From the NCBI GenBank assembly GCA_021773815.1, contig JAJFJS010000102.1:1-42888 (forward strand): a DNA stretch of 42,888 nucleotides. Direction: 5' to 3'. Each line of letters begins with the position of its first letter. Position 1 is the stretch's first letter. Positions 32,897 to 41,449 of the stretch are shown in pieces. Below the pieces are notes generated by a model. The model searched no databases. It saw nothing but the letters and a program-made list of their open reading frames with translations, and was not told the DNA's origin. Both the position numbers and the translations under genes were made by a program. Origin of the DNA: Gammaproteobacteria bacterium. Lineage in GTDB: Bacteria; Pseudomonadota; Gammaproteobacteria; Steroidobacterales; GCA-2729495.

Positions 32897-35278
32897 ATGC
32901 AAGAACTAGTTTCCGAATCCCTGCACCTCGTCGGCGAAGAACTCGCGGTCACATTTAACGACGTTCGCTCGGCGCTCGAACTCTATGCTGACGGCGGCGC
33001 CGGTCCGCAGACGCTCGAGCGCTGCCTGAAGCTGCTGCATTCGGCAAACGGCGTGCTACGGATGACCGAGACCTACGGCGCGAGTTTGCTGACCGAGGAA
33101 ATGGAGGAAACCCTTCGTTACCTGGAGCGGGCGCGCCGACAGGACGGTGGATCTGACGAAGCTCTGGAAGCCCTGAGCCGTGCCGCCGTTCAATTGCCGG
33201 CTTACGTGGAACTGATTATTAACGGCGGCCGCGATATTCCGCTGGTGTTGCTGCCGTTGCTGAACGATCTGCGCGCGGCGCGTGGCAAACCGTTGTTGTC
33301 GGAAAGCACGCTGCTATTGCTCAATATCGCGCCCAGCGACGATCGAATTTCCGATGTTGGTGCCCACGTGCCCAGCGGTGAAGACATCGTCGTGCTGTGC
33401 CGGGAACTTCGGCCGCGATTCCAGCTCGCACTGCTCGGCTGGATCAAGGGCGCCGACGTTCCGGAAAATCTGAAAAAGATCGGCCAGGTGGCCGGGCGAC
33501 TCGAGCGGGCCGCGGCTGAGCCGGCCGTCTATCAATTGTGGTGGGTGATCTCGGGGGTCATCGAGGCCCTGCTCGACGGCGGTCTGGAGTCCAGCGTGTC
33601 GCTGAAGCGGCTGATGGGGCAGGCCGATCGTGAGATGAAGCGGTTGCCGGTCGTCGGGGTCCGGCAATACACGGGGCAGCCGCCGACCGATCTGATCAAT
33701 AATTTCCTGTACTACATTGCGCGCGCGACGACGCCCGGCGAGCGGGTAAAGGCGGTGCGCGCCGCCTTCGATCTGTCCGACCTCGTGCCCGGCAATGCCC
33801 AGGTCGACGATGCACGCGCCAGCCTCGGTGCGCCCAGCACGAAGTTGATGCAGACGGTTGCGCAGGCGATCCGGGATGATCTGGCGCGCGTCAAAGACGT
33901 GCTCGATATCTACGTGCGCACCGGCATGGAACATGTCGAGGAACTCGTTCCGCAGATCGAGCTGCTCAAAAAGATCGGCGATACGCTCGGGGTGCTCGGT
34001 CTCGGCGAACTCCGGGAGACCATCCAGGCCAAGCGCGGCGACCTGCAGGCGATCATCGACGCCGGGGAGAACGTCGAGGAAGCGGCGCTGATCGAGATGG
34101 CCTCGGCGCTGCTCAGCGTCGAGGATCGTATCGAAGCGGATTTGTTCAACCTCGTCCGGCCCGAGGGCAGTGAAGAGCGCGCCGGTCCCGGCGGTGAGGA
34201 CAAGGATTACGGCGAGGTCACGCAGGCCGTGATGCGTGAATGCGTCGTCAACCTGGCTCGCATCAAGGATGCCGTGGCGCAGATCCTCGAGCATCCCCGC
34301 GACGGCGCGCAGCTCGACGCGGTGCCGGCGCACCTGAGCGGCATCATCGCCGGGCTGATGATTCTCGAAAAGGATGCCGCCGTTTCCGTCGTCGAGGAAA
34401 TCGGCGCAATGATCGATCGACTCGTGCAAACGGATCGTCAGCCCGTCGATACCCGCCGTTTCGATCTGCTTGCCGATGCCATCGTCAGTCTCGAGTATTA
34501 CATGGAGACGATGCAGGCCGGTCGAAAAGAACCGCTGTATATGCTCGATAACGCGCGCGACTGCCTCGAGGCGTTGCGCGAGGTCGAGCGGCGCGCGGAG
34601 CCGGATGTCACGGCCGTCGAATCGTCGGGCATGACCGCGACGATGCAGATTCCTGAATATGAGCCGACCGTCGTCGCCTCGCGCACGCAGATCCTGCCGG
34701 GGCTATCGGTTCTGTCGCCGGCCTCGGAGCACGGCGTGGATCCCGAGTTGCTGGAACTGTTTATCGAGGAAGCGCGGGAAGAGATCGACTCGATCAACAA
34801 GCATTTCCCCGCCTGGGCCCAGGACGAGGCCAATCACGAGGCGCTGATCACGGTTCGCCGGTCGTTTCATACGCTCAAGGGCAGCGGCCGTATGGTGGGC
34901 GCGGAACGGATCGGTGAATACGGCTGGTGCATCGAGGATCTGCTTAATCGCCTGATCAACCGGACGATCGAGACGCAGGCCGACTGTGTCGATTTCCTGC
35001 GTCGGGCGATCGAAGCATTGCCCGAGTTGCTTGAGCAGCTCGAAGTTGGTGAGGCGCCGAAGGCGGATATTGAAGGACTCATGGCGGAGGCGGCCGCATT
35101 CCTGCAGCCGCAGGGCGCGCCGGCCGTCGGTACGGATGAATCGGCCGAAGTTGCGTCGTCGGCTGAGGCGGCCGCGAGCGCGACGGAGGTTGTCGCGGCG
35201 GACGAGGCGCCGGCAACGTCGGAATCGGAATCGGAATCGGATGCGGACTCGGAGGCCGAGACCGATTACATGTTGTAA
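32897..35278 (+). CDS. chpA: ChpA N-terminal half: Hpt-domain protein
   Basis: A 793-residue protein equal to the N-terminal part of ChpA, the CheA-type kinase of the pilus chemosensory system. The first domain is Hpt-like (H48 in LLHSANGVLRMTETYGASLL); a long helical region with degenerate Hpt-like units follows (about 130-590). A canonical Hpt domain lies at about 615-715 (DPELLELFIEEAREEI; H658 in SFHTLKGSGRMVGA). The tail is acidic and low complexity (Ala/Glu, then Ser-Glu repeats), ending DYML before a TAA stop. The next coding frame, nine bases later, is in the same reading frame and continues ChpA. The start at 32897 is the best ATG, with a weak ribosome site. Together with the next gene it would make a split histidine kinase. 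Confidence 0.85.
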   Translation: MQELVSESLHLVGEELAVTFNDVRSALELYADGGAGPQTLERCLKLLHSANGVLRMTETYGASLLTEEMEETLRYLERARRQDGGSDEALEALSRAAVQLPAYVELIINGGRDIPLVLLPLLNDLRAARGKPLLSESTLLLLNIAPSDDRISDVGAHVPSGEDIVVLCRELRPRFQLALLGWIKGADVPENLKKIGQVAGRLERAAAEPAVYQLWWVISGVIEALLDGGLESSVSLKRLMGQADREMKRLPVVGVRQYTGQPPTDLINNFLYYIARATTPGERVKAVRAAFDLSDLVPGNAQVDDARASLGAPSTKLMQTVAQAIRDDLARVKDVLDIYVRTGMEHVEELVPQIELLKKIGDTLGVLGLGELRETIQAKRGDLQAIIDAGENVEEAALIEMASALLSVEDRIEADLFNLVRPEGSEERAGPGGEDKDYGEVTQAVMRECVVNLARIKDAVAQILEHPRDGAQLDAVPAHLSGIIAGLMILEKDAAVSVVEEIGAMIDRLVQTDRQPVDTRRFDLLADAIVSLEYYMETMQAGRKEPLYMLDNARDCLEALREVERRAEPDVTAVESSGMTATMQIPEYEPTVVASRTQILPGLSVLSPASEHGVDPELLELFIEEAREEIDSINKHFPAWAQDEANHEALITVRRSFHTLKGSGRMVGAERIGEYGWCIEDLLNRLINRTIETQADCVDFLRRAIEALPELLEQLEVGEAPKADIEGLMAEAAAFLQPQGAPAVGTDESAEVASSAEAAASATEVVAADEAPATSESESESDADSEAETDYML

Positions 35279-35287
35279 ACGGAGGCC

Positions 35288-38200
35288 GTGGCCGCGGCCG
35301 GGATGGATCCGGTGTTACTCGAAATCCTGACCAAGGAAACGCGAGCCCATCTGGAGGTCATCGAGGCGTTTATCGCCGAATGCGCGGACGGCGTGGCGCC
35401 GTACGTCGTAACCGAAGAACTGTACCGGGCCTGCCACACGCTCCACGGCAGCGTCACGATGGCCAATGCCGAGGCCGCGGCTGAGGTCACGCAACCCCTG
35501 AACAGCGCGATTCGTCGCGCCTACGATCACGGGCTGCCGATCGATGAAAACGCCGTCGCCGCCTGTGCAGATGCCGCGTCGGCGATGGTCGGGATCCTCG
35601 CCTACCTGTCCGCTGAAGCCGATGCGCCGCCCGATACCGATGCATTGCAGGTCGCACTGTGGGCGCTCGACGAGCGAGTCGAGGCGCAAGTGGCCGAGGC
35701 GGAGACGCGGGCCGACGAGACGCTGCCGCCGGTCAGCGAGGAAGACATCGTTGAGGAAGATGCACGGGCCGCCGCCGCGACGGCGCCCGCATTCGACCCG
35801 GAAATCGCGGAGATCTTTGCCGAAGAGGCGGCGGAGATACTCGAAGGTGCCGATGCGGCTCTGAAGAAACGGGCGGACGGCGAACTTCCGGCGTCGGCGC
35901 TTGAGGAGTTGCAGCGATTCCTGCATACGCTCAAGGGCGGCGCGCGTATGGCCGGGCTCATGGCCATCGGTGATTTCAGTCATGATCTCGAGACGCTGCT
36001 GGTGCGCATGGCCGGTGGCACGCTGGCGCAGGATGCCGGGCGGCTGAGCGTGCTGCAGACATCCGTCGATGAACTGCATCGCGTGTGCGAGCAGATCGAG
36101 CTGGGGACACTCGTCGAGCCGACCGCGGATTGCCGGCGGCAGTTAATGGCGTCGCTCGGCCTCGACGTCGACGAGGCGGTGATCGAAGCCGTGGCGGACA
36201 CGGTCGACGATACGGCCTCGGTGTCGGAAGCTGAAGCCGAAGCCGAGGCGGAACTCGAAGCCGAACCCGAAGCTGAGCACGAAGCCGAACTCGAAGCCGA
36301 ATTCGAACCGGAAGCCGAGCACGAAGCCGAGCACGAAGCCGGGATCGAAGCGGCAGCGGACGCCGAAACGGAAACCGGGGTCGAAGCCGCGGAAATCGAT
36401 CAGGCGGAACCGGTCGTCCCGCCGATCGTTCGCGCGCCGCGTCCGGTGGCCGAGCAGCTCGGCCAGTTGGCGCGCGAGCTCGAAGAACCGGCCCGACCCG
36501 GCGCCGGTGACCTGTCGTCGCTGGTGCCCGGCGTGCTGCGCGAACCGATCGTGCGCGAGCGCCGCGAGTTTGCGCGGGTCGATCCGGTAATGCTGGAGAA
36601 CCTGCTCAACAATGCCGGCGAAGTCAGTATCTTCCATTCCCGGCTGAGCCAGCAGCTCGGCCAGATCCAGTTCAACCTCGAGGAGCTCGGTCAGACCGTG
36701 GTCCGGCTGCGCGAGCAGCTGCGCAACATGGAGATGGCAACCGAGGCCCAGATTATTTACCAGCATCAGTCGGATGCGGGCAGCGACGCCGCCTTTGATC
36801 CGCTGAGCCTGGAGCGGTACTCGAAGATCCAGCAGTTGTCGCGCGCGCTGGCCGAGACGACCAGCGACGTCGCCAGCATCAAAGACCTGTTGCAGAACCA
36901 GACGGCCGATACCGAGGCGTTGCTCGTGCAACAGGCGCGCACGGCCGCCGAACTGCAGGACGGCCTGATGCGCACGCGCATGGTGCCGTTCGAGCAGCAC
37001 ACCGGACGACTGTCGCGGCTGGTCCGGCAGATGGGCGGCGAGCACGACAAGCGCGCTGAACTCGTCGTGCAGGGCAGCGGCGATATCGATCGCCAGGTGC
37101 TGGAGAAAATGGTCCCTGCGCTCGAACATATGATCCGCAACGCGGTGATCCACGGCATCGAATCGCCGGATGAACGCGCGGCGGCCGGCAAGCCGGACGT
37201 CGGGCGGGTCTCGATCAACCTGCGGCGGGAAGGCTCGCAGATCGTCATGGAGCTTGCCGACGACGGTCGCGGCATGGATATCGCGTCGATTCGTCGAAAA
37301 GCGACGGACCTTGGATTGATTGCCGAAGGTACCGAGCCGACCGACGAGGAAGTGCTGCAATTCGTGTTGCGTTCCGGCTTTTCGACGGCCGATCGGGTGA
37401 CGCATGCCGCCGGGCGCGGCGTCGGCATGGACGTCGTTGCGAGTGAAATCACCAAGCTCGGCGGCACGCTGCATATCGAGACGGAGGCTGGGGCCGGCAC
37501 GACATTTACCGTGTTCCTGCCGTATACGCTGGCGGTGACGCAGGCGCTGATCGTGCGTGCGGAAACGGAGCTATATGCCATCCCGCTGCCGACTGTCGAA
37601 GGGATTATCCGTATCTCGCGAGCGGAGTTCGACGCGAAGCGGGCCGAAGACAACCCGGTTATCGAATACGGCGGACGGAATTACCAGCTGCGCCATCTCG
37701 GGCCGTATCTCGATCTCGGGCCGGCATCGATTGCCGCTGAACAGGACCGGGTCTCGATCATCCTCGTGCAGGCCGGGGAGAATTCGACGGCGCTCGTCAC
37801 CGACGAGATGCTCGACAGCCGTGAAGTCGTCGTCAAGCCGGTCGGCGGTCAGCTGGCGTCGATACGTGGCATATCGGGGGCGACGATTCTCGGCGACGGA
37901 CAGATTGTCGTCATTCTCGATGTCGGCGCACTGGTGCGCATGGCGCCGAGGCCGGCGACCGACCGGCAGCGCCCGCTCAAGACGGAACCGGAGCAGCCGC
38001 TCGCGCTGGTCGTCGACGACTCGATAACCATGCGTCGCGTCACCCAGCGCCTGCTGGAGAGAAACAATATGCGCGTCGTGACGGCCAAGGATGGTGTCGA
38101 GGCCGTCGGGATGCTGCAGGATCACCGGCCGGACATCATCCTGCTGGACATCGAGATGCCGCGTATGGACGGTTACGAGTTTGCCTCGCACGTGCGCAAT

Positions 38201-38380
38201 AACCCGGATACGGCGCAGATTCCGATTATCATGATCACGTCGCGCGTCAGCGAGAACCACAAGGCGCGCGCGATCGAACTCGGTGTCAACGACTATCTCG
38301 GCAAACCCTACCAGGAGAGCGTGCTGCTCGAGGCGGTCCGGCAGCTTCTCGACCCCCGGCACGCGCGGCGCCTGTCGTAA
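35288..38380 (+). CDS. chpA: ChpA C-terminal half: Hpt-CheA kinase-CheW-receiver protein
   Basis: A 1030-residue hybrid kinase. Two Hpt domains (H50 in CHTLHGS; H213 in FLHTLKGGARMAG), then a Glu/Ala-rich repeat linker (about 314-351), a CheA dimerisation region (about 430-560), ATPase domain with N-box N618 in HMIRNAVIHGIES, LADDGRGMD and GRGVGMDVV, a CheW domain (about 755-890) and a receiver with D954 in LLDIEMPRMDGY. The GTG at 35288 is only two bases after GGAGG; ATG 35303 (MDPVLLEIL) is an alternative. It is in the same frame as the upstream gene, separated by TAA and three sense codons, so the ancestral gene was one piece. All motifs needed for kinase activity are present. Confidence 0.88.
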   Translation: MAAAGMDPVLLEILTKETRAHLEVIEAFIAECADGVAPYVVTEELYRACHTLHGSVTMANAEAAAEVTQPLNSAIRRAYDHGLPIDENAVAACADAASAMVGILAYLSAEADAPPDTDALQVALWALDERVEAQVAEAETRADETLPPVSEEDIVEEDARAAAATAPAFDPEIAEIFAEEAAEILEGADAALKKRADGELPASALEELQRFLHTLKGGARMAGLMAIGDFSHDLETLLVRMAGGTLAQDAGRLSVLQTSVDELHRVCEQIELGTLVEPTADCRRQLMASLGLDVDEAVIEAVADTVDDTASVSEAEAEAEAELEAEPEAEHEAELEAEFEPEAEHEAEHEAGIEAAADAETETGVEAAEIDQAEPVVPPIVRAPRPVAEQLGQLARELEEPARPGAGDLSSLVPGVLREPIVRERREFARVDPVMLENLLNNAGEVSIFHSRLSQQLGQIQFNLEELGQTVVRLREQLRNMEMATEAQIIYQHQSDAGSDAAFDPLSLERYSKIQQLSRALAETTSDVASIKDLLQNQTADTEALLVQQARTAAELQDGLMRTRMVPFEQHTGRLSRLVRQMGGEHDKRAELVVQGSGDIDRQVLEKMVPALEHMIRNAVIHGIESPDERAAAGKPDVGRVSINLRREGSQIVMELADDGRGMDIASIRRKATDLGLIAEGTEPTDEEVLQFVLRSGFSTADRVTHAAGRGVGMDVVASEITKLGGTLHIETEAGAGTTFTVFLPYTLAVTQALIVRAETELYAIPLPTVEGIIRISRAEFDAKRAEDNPVIEYGGRNYQLRHLGPYLDLGPASIAAEQDRVSIILVQAGENSTALVTDEMLDSREVVVKPVGGQLASIRGISGATILGDGQIVVILDVGALVRMAPRPATDRQRPLKTEPEQPLALVVDDSITMRRVTQRLLERNNMRVVTAKDGVEAVGMLQDHRPDIILLDIEMPRMDGYEFASHVRNNPDTAQIPIIMITSRVSENHKARAIELGVNDYLGKPYQESVLLEAVRQLLDPRHARRLS
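36227..36340 (+). repeat. Glu-Ala coding repeat in the ChpA linker
   Basis: Imperfect tandem GAAGCCGAA-type hexamers and nonamers encode a Glu/Ala-rich linker (residues about 314-351) between the second Hpt domain and the kinase core. Such tracts expand and contract easily and give a flexible or helical acidic spacer. Confidence 0.8.
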
Positions 38381-38391
38381 TCGGATCCACG

Positions 38392-38862
38392 ATGGAAATT
38401 GCCACAGAAGAAATCTATACGTTGCTCGTACCGTTGCATCAGGCACGCCTGATCGTGCCGCGTGTCTGCGTCGCCGAGATTATTCGCTACTCGCCGCCGC
38501 AGGGTCGCGCCGGCGATATGCCCGACTGGTTTCGTGGCTTTGTGGCCTGGAACGATCGCCGGGTGCCGATCGTGCAGGTCGAGACGTTGTGCGGCCTGCC
38601 CGCGTCGGATCCGGGCGGGCGCACGCGCATTGCGGTCTTCAACGGGCTGTCCGGGCACGAGGAGTCCATCGTTTTCGGCGTGCTGACCGAGGGGTTTCCG
38701 CAATTATTGCGCGTGAATCGCAGCGTCATGGAGTTACATGATGAGCATGAATGGCCCGATGACGGGCCGGTAATCTGCCAGATCCGGATGATCAATGAGT
38801 ATCCGCTGATTCCCGATCTCGAACGGATCGAGTCGCTCGTCCGTGAGCAGATCGCCGCCTGA
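38392..38862 (+). CDS. chpC: CheW-like protein ChpC
   Basis: A 156-residue CheW-fold protein, the last gene of the pil-chp operon, 11 bp after the kinase. Core motifs: EIYTLLVPLHQARLIVPRVCVAEIIRY, WFRGFVAWNDRRVPIVQVETLCG, then IVFGVLTEGFPQLLRV. ChpC in Pseudomonas is an alternative adaptor to PilI. No chpB (CheB methylesterase) is found before it. It is followed by a 291-bp intergenic region holding a hairpin repeat element. Confidence 0.88.
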   Translation: MEIATEEIYTLLVPLHQARLIVPRVCVAEIIRYSPPQGRAGDMPDWFRGFVAWNDRRVPIVQVETLCGLPASDPGGRTRIAVFNGLSGHEESIVFGVLTEGFPQLLRVNRSVMELHDEHEWPDDGPVICQIRMINEYPLIPDLERIESLVREQIAA

Positions 38863-38899
38863 CCTCTACTTCCGAATGCGGTTATAAATAGGGCTGTTG

Positions 38900-39128
38900 C
38901 CACTGCTGTCCCATCAAGTCACCGGTGTTTCACCTGGAACATAGCTGGAATCGATCATGCGTAAGGATTGAGAGCGGGCCGACATGACGGAGCGGCACCT
39001 TTCCGAGACACGCCGTGAACACGTCCGTGTGGGCTTGGGGCCCGCGTCCCTGCGGGCCACAGTCTCGGAAAGGTGCCGCTCCGTCATGTCAGCCTGACAG
39101 GATAAGCAAGTTTGTGGGACAGCAGTGG
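38900..39128. repeat. 14-bp inverted repeat surrounding hairpin element copy 2
   Basis: CCACTGCTGTCCCA (38900-38913) and TGGGACAGCAGTGG (39115-39128) are perfectly complementary and enclose the smaller hairpin element. The left gap to the element is 67 nt, the right 24 nt. It may mark the ends of a larger mobile or structured unit, or be a second terminator-like stem. Confidence 0.7.
38981..39090. repeat. Structured hairpin repeat element, copy 2
   Basis: Arms 38981-39009 and 39062-39090 are perfectly complementary over 29 bp. They enclose a 52-nt core (39010-39061) that differs from copy 1 at three single-stranded positions (T/C, A/G, A/G) and in the inner stem, where GGCCCGCG-TCCC-TGCGGGCC replaces GGCCGCCA-TCCC-TGGCGGCC. 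The stem is kept by paired changes. The arm sequences of the two copies are unrelated. It lies between chpC and rsmE, which converge, matching the setting of copy 1. Confidence 0.85.
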
Positions 39129-39153
39129 GGTGTTGTTCTTTTTTAAGGAGCGG

Positions 39154-39897
39154 CTAATCCTGGGTGTCGTTCAGATCGCCGACCAGAAACTGAATAATGC
39201 TCAATGCGGCAATCGGCGCGGTCTCCGTCCGCAGCACGCGCGGGCCGAGTCGCACGCGGCTGAACCCGGCGGCCTGCGCGGCATCGCGTTCGTTCGCGGT
39301 CAATCCGCCCTCGGGGCCGATCAGCAATACCACCGGTTCCCCGGGCCGCAGCAGCTTATCGAGTCTTTGCGTGCCGGCCGGGTCCAGCAGGATCTTCGTC
39401 GCCATCGCCGGCAGCGCCGCGAAAGCTGCATCCGTTGACGCCGGCGGATCGATCATCGGCAGGCGCGTGCGGCCGCATTGCTCGCAGGCGCTGATCGCGA
39501 CACTGTGCCAGTGAGTGATCTTGCGCTCAGCCTTGCGCGCATCGATCCGGGCGACGCTGCGCTCACACTCCACGGGCACGATCCGCTGCACACCGAGTTC
39601 CGTCGATTTCTGGATTAGCCAGTCCATGCGCTGATTACGGCAGATGCCCTGCAGCAGCGTAACCGGCAGCGACGCATCGGTCGCCGGATCCAGCTGCTCG
39701 TCGATCGCGACCAGGATGCCGTCGCGACCGGCCTGCTGAATCTGCGCCCGGTAGTCGAATCCGTCACCGTTGAACAGGCTGATCGCGTCGCCGGCGCCGA
39801 GTCGCAGGGATTTGCCGACGTGCGCGGCGGCCGTGCCCGTCAGCGTGATGCAGGTGCCCGTGGCCAGCGCTCCGGCATGGTAGATTCTGGGTTTCAT
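39154..39897 (-). CDS. rsmE: 16S rRNA (uracil(1498)-N3)-methyltransferase
   Basis: Methylates U1498 of 16S rRNA using S-adenosylmethionine. The 247-residue SPOUT-class protein matches the family length. N-terminal PUA-like region, then LLQGICRNQRMDWLIQKSTELGV, VPVECERSVARI, the knot motifs LIGPEGGLTANER and LGPRVLRTETAPIAAL. The ATG at 39897 is the family start (MKPRIYHAG); a TATAAT lies only six bases upstream and there is no ribosome site, so the mRNA may be leaderless. Divergent from ampD. Confidence 0.95.
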   Translation of the reverse strand: MKPRIYHAGALATGTCITLTGTAAAHVGKSLRLGAGDAISLFNGDGFDYRAQIQQAGRDGILVAIDEQLDPATDASLPVTLLQGICRNQRMDWLIQKSTELGVQRIVPVECERSVARIDARKAERKITHWHSVAISACEQCGRTRLPMIDPPASTDAAFAALPAMATKILLDPAGTQRLDKLLRPGEPVVLLIGPEGGLTANERDAAQAAGFSRVRLGPRVLRTETAPIAALSIIQFLVGDLNDTQD

Positions 39898-39903
39898 CGC
39901 GGC

Positions 39904-39909
39904 ATTATA
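39904..39909 (-). promoter_or_regulatory. -10 element of rsmE, suggesting a leaderless mRNA
   Basis: A perfect TATAAT on the minus strand ends seven bases before the A of the rsmE start codon. Normal spacing puts the first transcribed base at or next to that A. The -35 is weak (TTCGAC at 15-bp spacing). No Shine-Dalgarno sequence lies between. Confidence 0.45.
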
Positions 39910-39969
39910 GAATCTGGCGCTGGCGTCGAATATGCGGATAGAAACGGCGCCGCGCGGGGCACACTCGGC

Positions 39970-40539
39970 ATGATCCATATTGACGTAGAATCGGGGCTGG
40001 TTCGGGAGGCACGGCAGGCACCCTCGCCGAATTGCGACGAGCGGCCGGTGGATTGCCGCCCGGAATTGATCGTCGTGCACGGTATTTCGCTGCCGCCCGG
40101 AGAGTTTGGCGGGGACGGGATCGACCGGTTGTTCATGAATTCCATCGATGCCCGGGATCATCCCTTCTATTGCGAAATTGCCGATCTCCGGGTGTCGAGT
40201 CACCTGTTGATTCGTCGTGACGGAGAGCTCGTGCAGTATGTATCGTTAAACCGGCGTGCCTGGCATGCCGGAGACTCATGTTACGGGACACGAAATGCGT
40301 GCAATGATTTTTCGGTCGGCATAGAACTTGAGGGGACGGATGACGTGCCTTATACGACCCGCCAATATGAGGTGTTGGGCGCAGCCGTGAATGCGCTGCG
40401 CGCCGCGTATTGCTCGCTGCGGCAGGCGCCCGTTGTCGGGCACTGCGACGTATCGCCCGGGCGCAAGACCGATCCGGGCCCGTCGTTCGACTGGTCGCGC
40501 CTGTCCGCGCAACTCGCGGCGCGTGGGTCGGCCGAGTGA
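39970..40539 (+). CDS. ampD: 1,6-anhydro-N-acetylmuramyl-L-alanine amidase AmpD
   Basis: Cytoplasmic zinc amidase that removes the peptide from 1,6-anhydro-MurNAc-peptides during wall recycling, which also controls AmpR-type beta-lactamase induction. The 189-residue product fits AmpD (183-187). Zinc ligands H37 (VVHGISLP), H158 and D168 in GHCDVSPGRKTDPGP, with K166 also conserved. The ATG at 39970 starts the family N-terminus; an upstream in-frame stretch has no similarity. Its stop overlaps the ampE GTG (GTGA). Confidence 0.95.
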   Translation: MIHIDVESGLVREARQAPSPNCDERPVDCRPELIVVHGISLPPGEFGGDGIDRLFMNSIDARDHPFYCEIADLRVSSHLLIRRDGELVQYVSLNRRAWHAGDSCYGTRNACNDFSVGIELEGTDDVPYTTRQYEVLGAAVNALRAAYCSLRQAPVVGHCDVSPGRKTDPGPSFDWSRLSAQLAARGSAE

Positions 40540-41441
40540 ACTTCGTCGCACTGCTGCTGGGCCTGGGCATTGAGCGCCTGCTGACGAACCTTTTTCATCT
40601 GCGCGAGTTCCGCTGGCTCGACCCGTGGATCGACCGCGTGCACGGTCGCCTCGCGAATGCTTCCATGGCCGGGGCCGTCGCCGGCATCTGTGTTTATGCG
40701 TTCGTCGCGGTATTGCCCGTGGCGCTCGTGGCGGCAATGCTGTCGGGAACCCTGTTGCAGATCCCTTATTTTGTGCTGGCCATCGTCGTGCTGTTGCTGT
40801 CGCTGGGGCCGCGGGATCTCATTACGGAGACCAATGATTATTGCGCGGCCGTTCAGGACGGCCGTGAAGAAGACGAGTTGCGCATTATCCGTGCGCTCCG
40901 GGAAGGCGCAGCGCCGCCGGACAGCGAGGCGCGGATCGACGCGGTGCGCCGGGCCGTCTTTATCCAGGCGAATAACCGGATCTTCGCGGTCGTTTTCTGG
41001 TTCATCCTGTTCGGACCGACCGGCGCCTGGCTGTTTCGTGTCATTGACCTGCTGCGCCGCCGGCTTGCGTATGAGTATTTGCGCGACGACAGCGTTGCCG
41101 AGCCGACATCGTTCATCCGGGCCGTGCGCACCGTGCACGGTGTGCTTGCGTGGCCGTCGGCGCACCTGCTGATTCTCGGCTACGCGCTGGCCGGCAGTTT
41201 CGAGGGCGGGCTCGCGGCGTGGCGGGCCTATGCGAGTCGCCGCGCGCGGGACTTTTTCGTGGCGACGAACGACCTGCTCGACCTGGTCGGCAACGGTTCG
41301 TCATCGCAGCAGCCGCTACCCGACGGGACGCCGCCGGCGGTCGTGCGCGTGCGCGAGGCGATGCAACTCGTGATTCGCACACTCTGGCTGATCTGGGCAC
41401 CGGTCATCGCGCTGTTGACGCTGTCCGACTGGCTCAGCTGA
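40536..41441 (+). CDS. ampE: AmpE-like regulatory membrane protein
   Basis: A 301-residue inner-membrane protein of the AmpE/CobD-like family, usually encoded with ampD; it is thought to be a sensor-like partner but its activity is unknown. Family start MNFVALLLGLGIERL and LREFRWLDPWID; hydrophobic segments near 40-62, 65-85, 143-163 and 278-298. The GTG at 40536 overlaps the ampD stop by four bases, showing coupling. Confidence 0.88.
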   Translation: MNFVALLLGLGIERLLTNLFHLREFRWLDPWIDRVHGRLANASMAGAVAGICVYAFVAVLPVALVAAMLSGTLLQIPYFVLAIVVLLLSLGPRDLITETNDYCAAVQDGREEDELRIIRALREGAAPPDSEARIDAVRRAVFIQANNRIFAVVFWFILFGPTGAWLFRVIDLLRRRLAYEYLRDDSVAEPTSFIRAVRTVHGVLAWPSAHLLILGYALAGSFEGGLAAWRAYASRRARDFFVATNDLLDLVGNGSSSQQPLPDGTPPAVVRVREAMQLVIRTLWLIWAPVIALLTLSDWLS

Positions 41442-41449
41442 ACCGGCCC

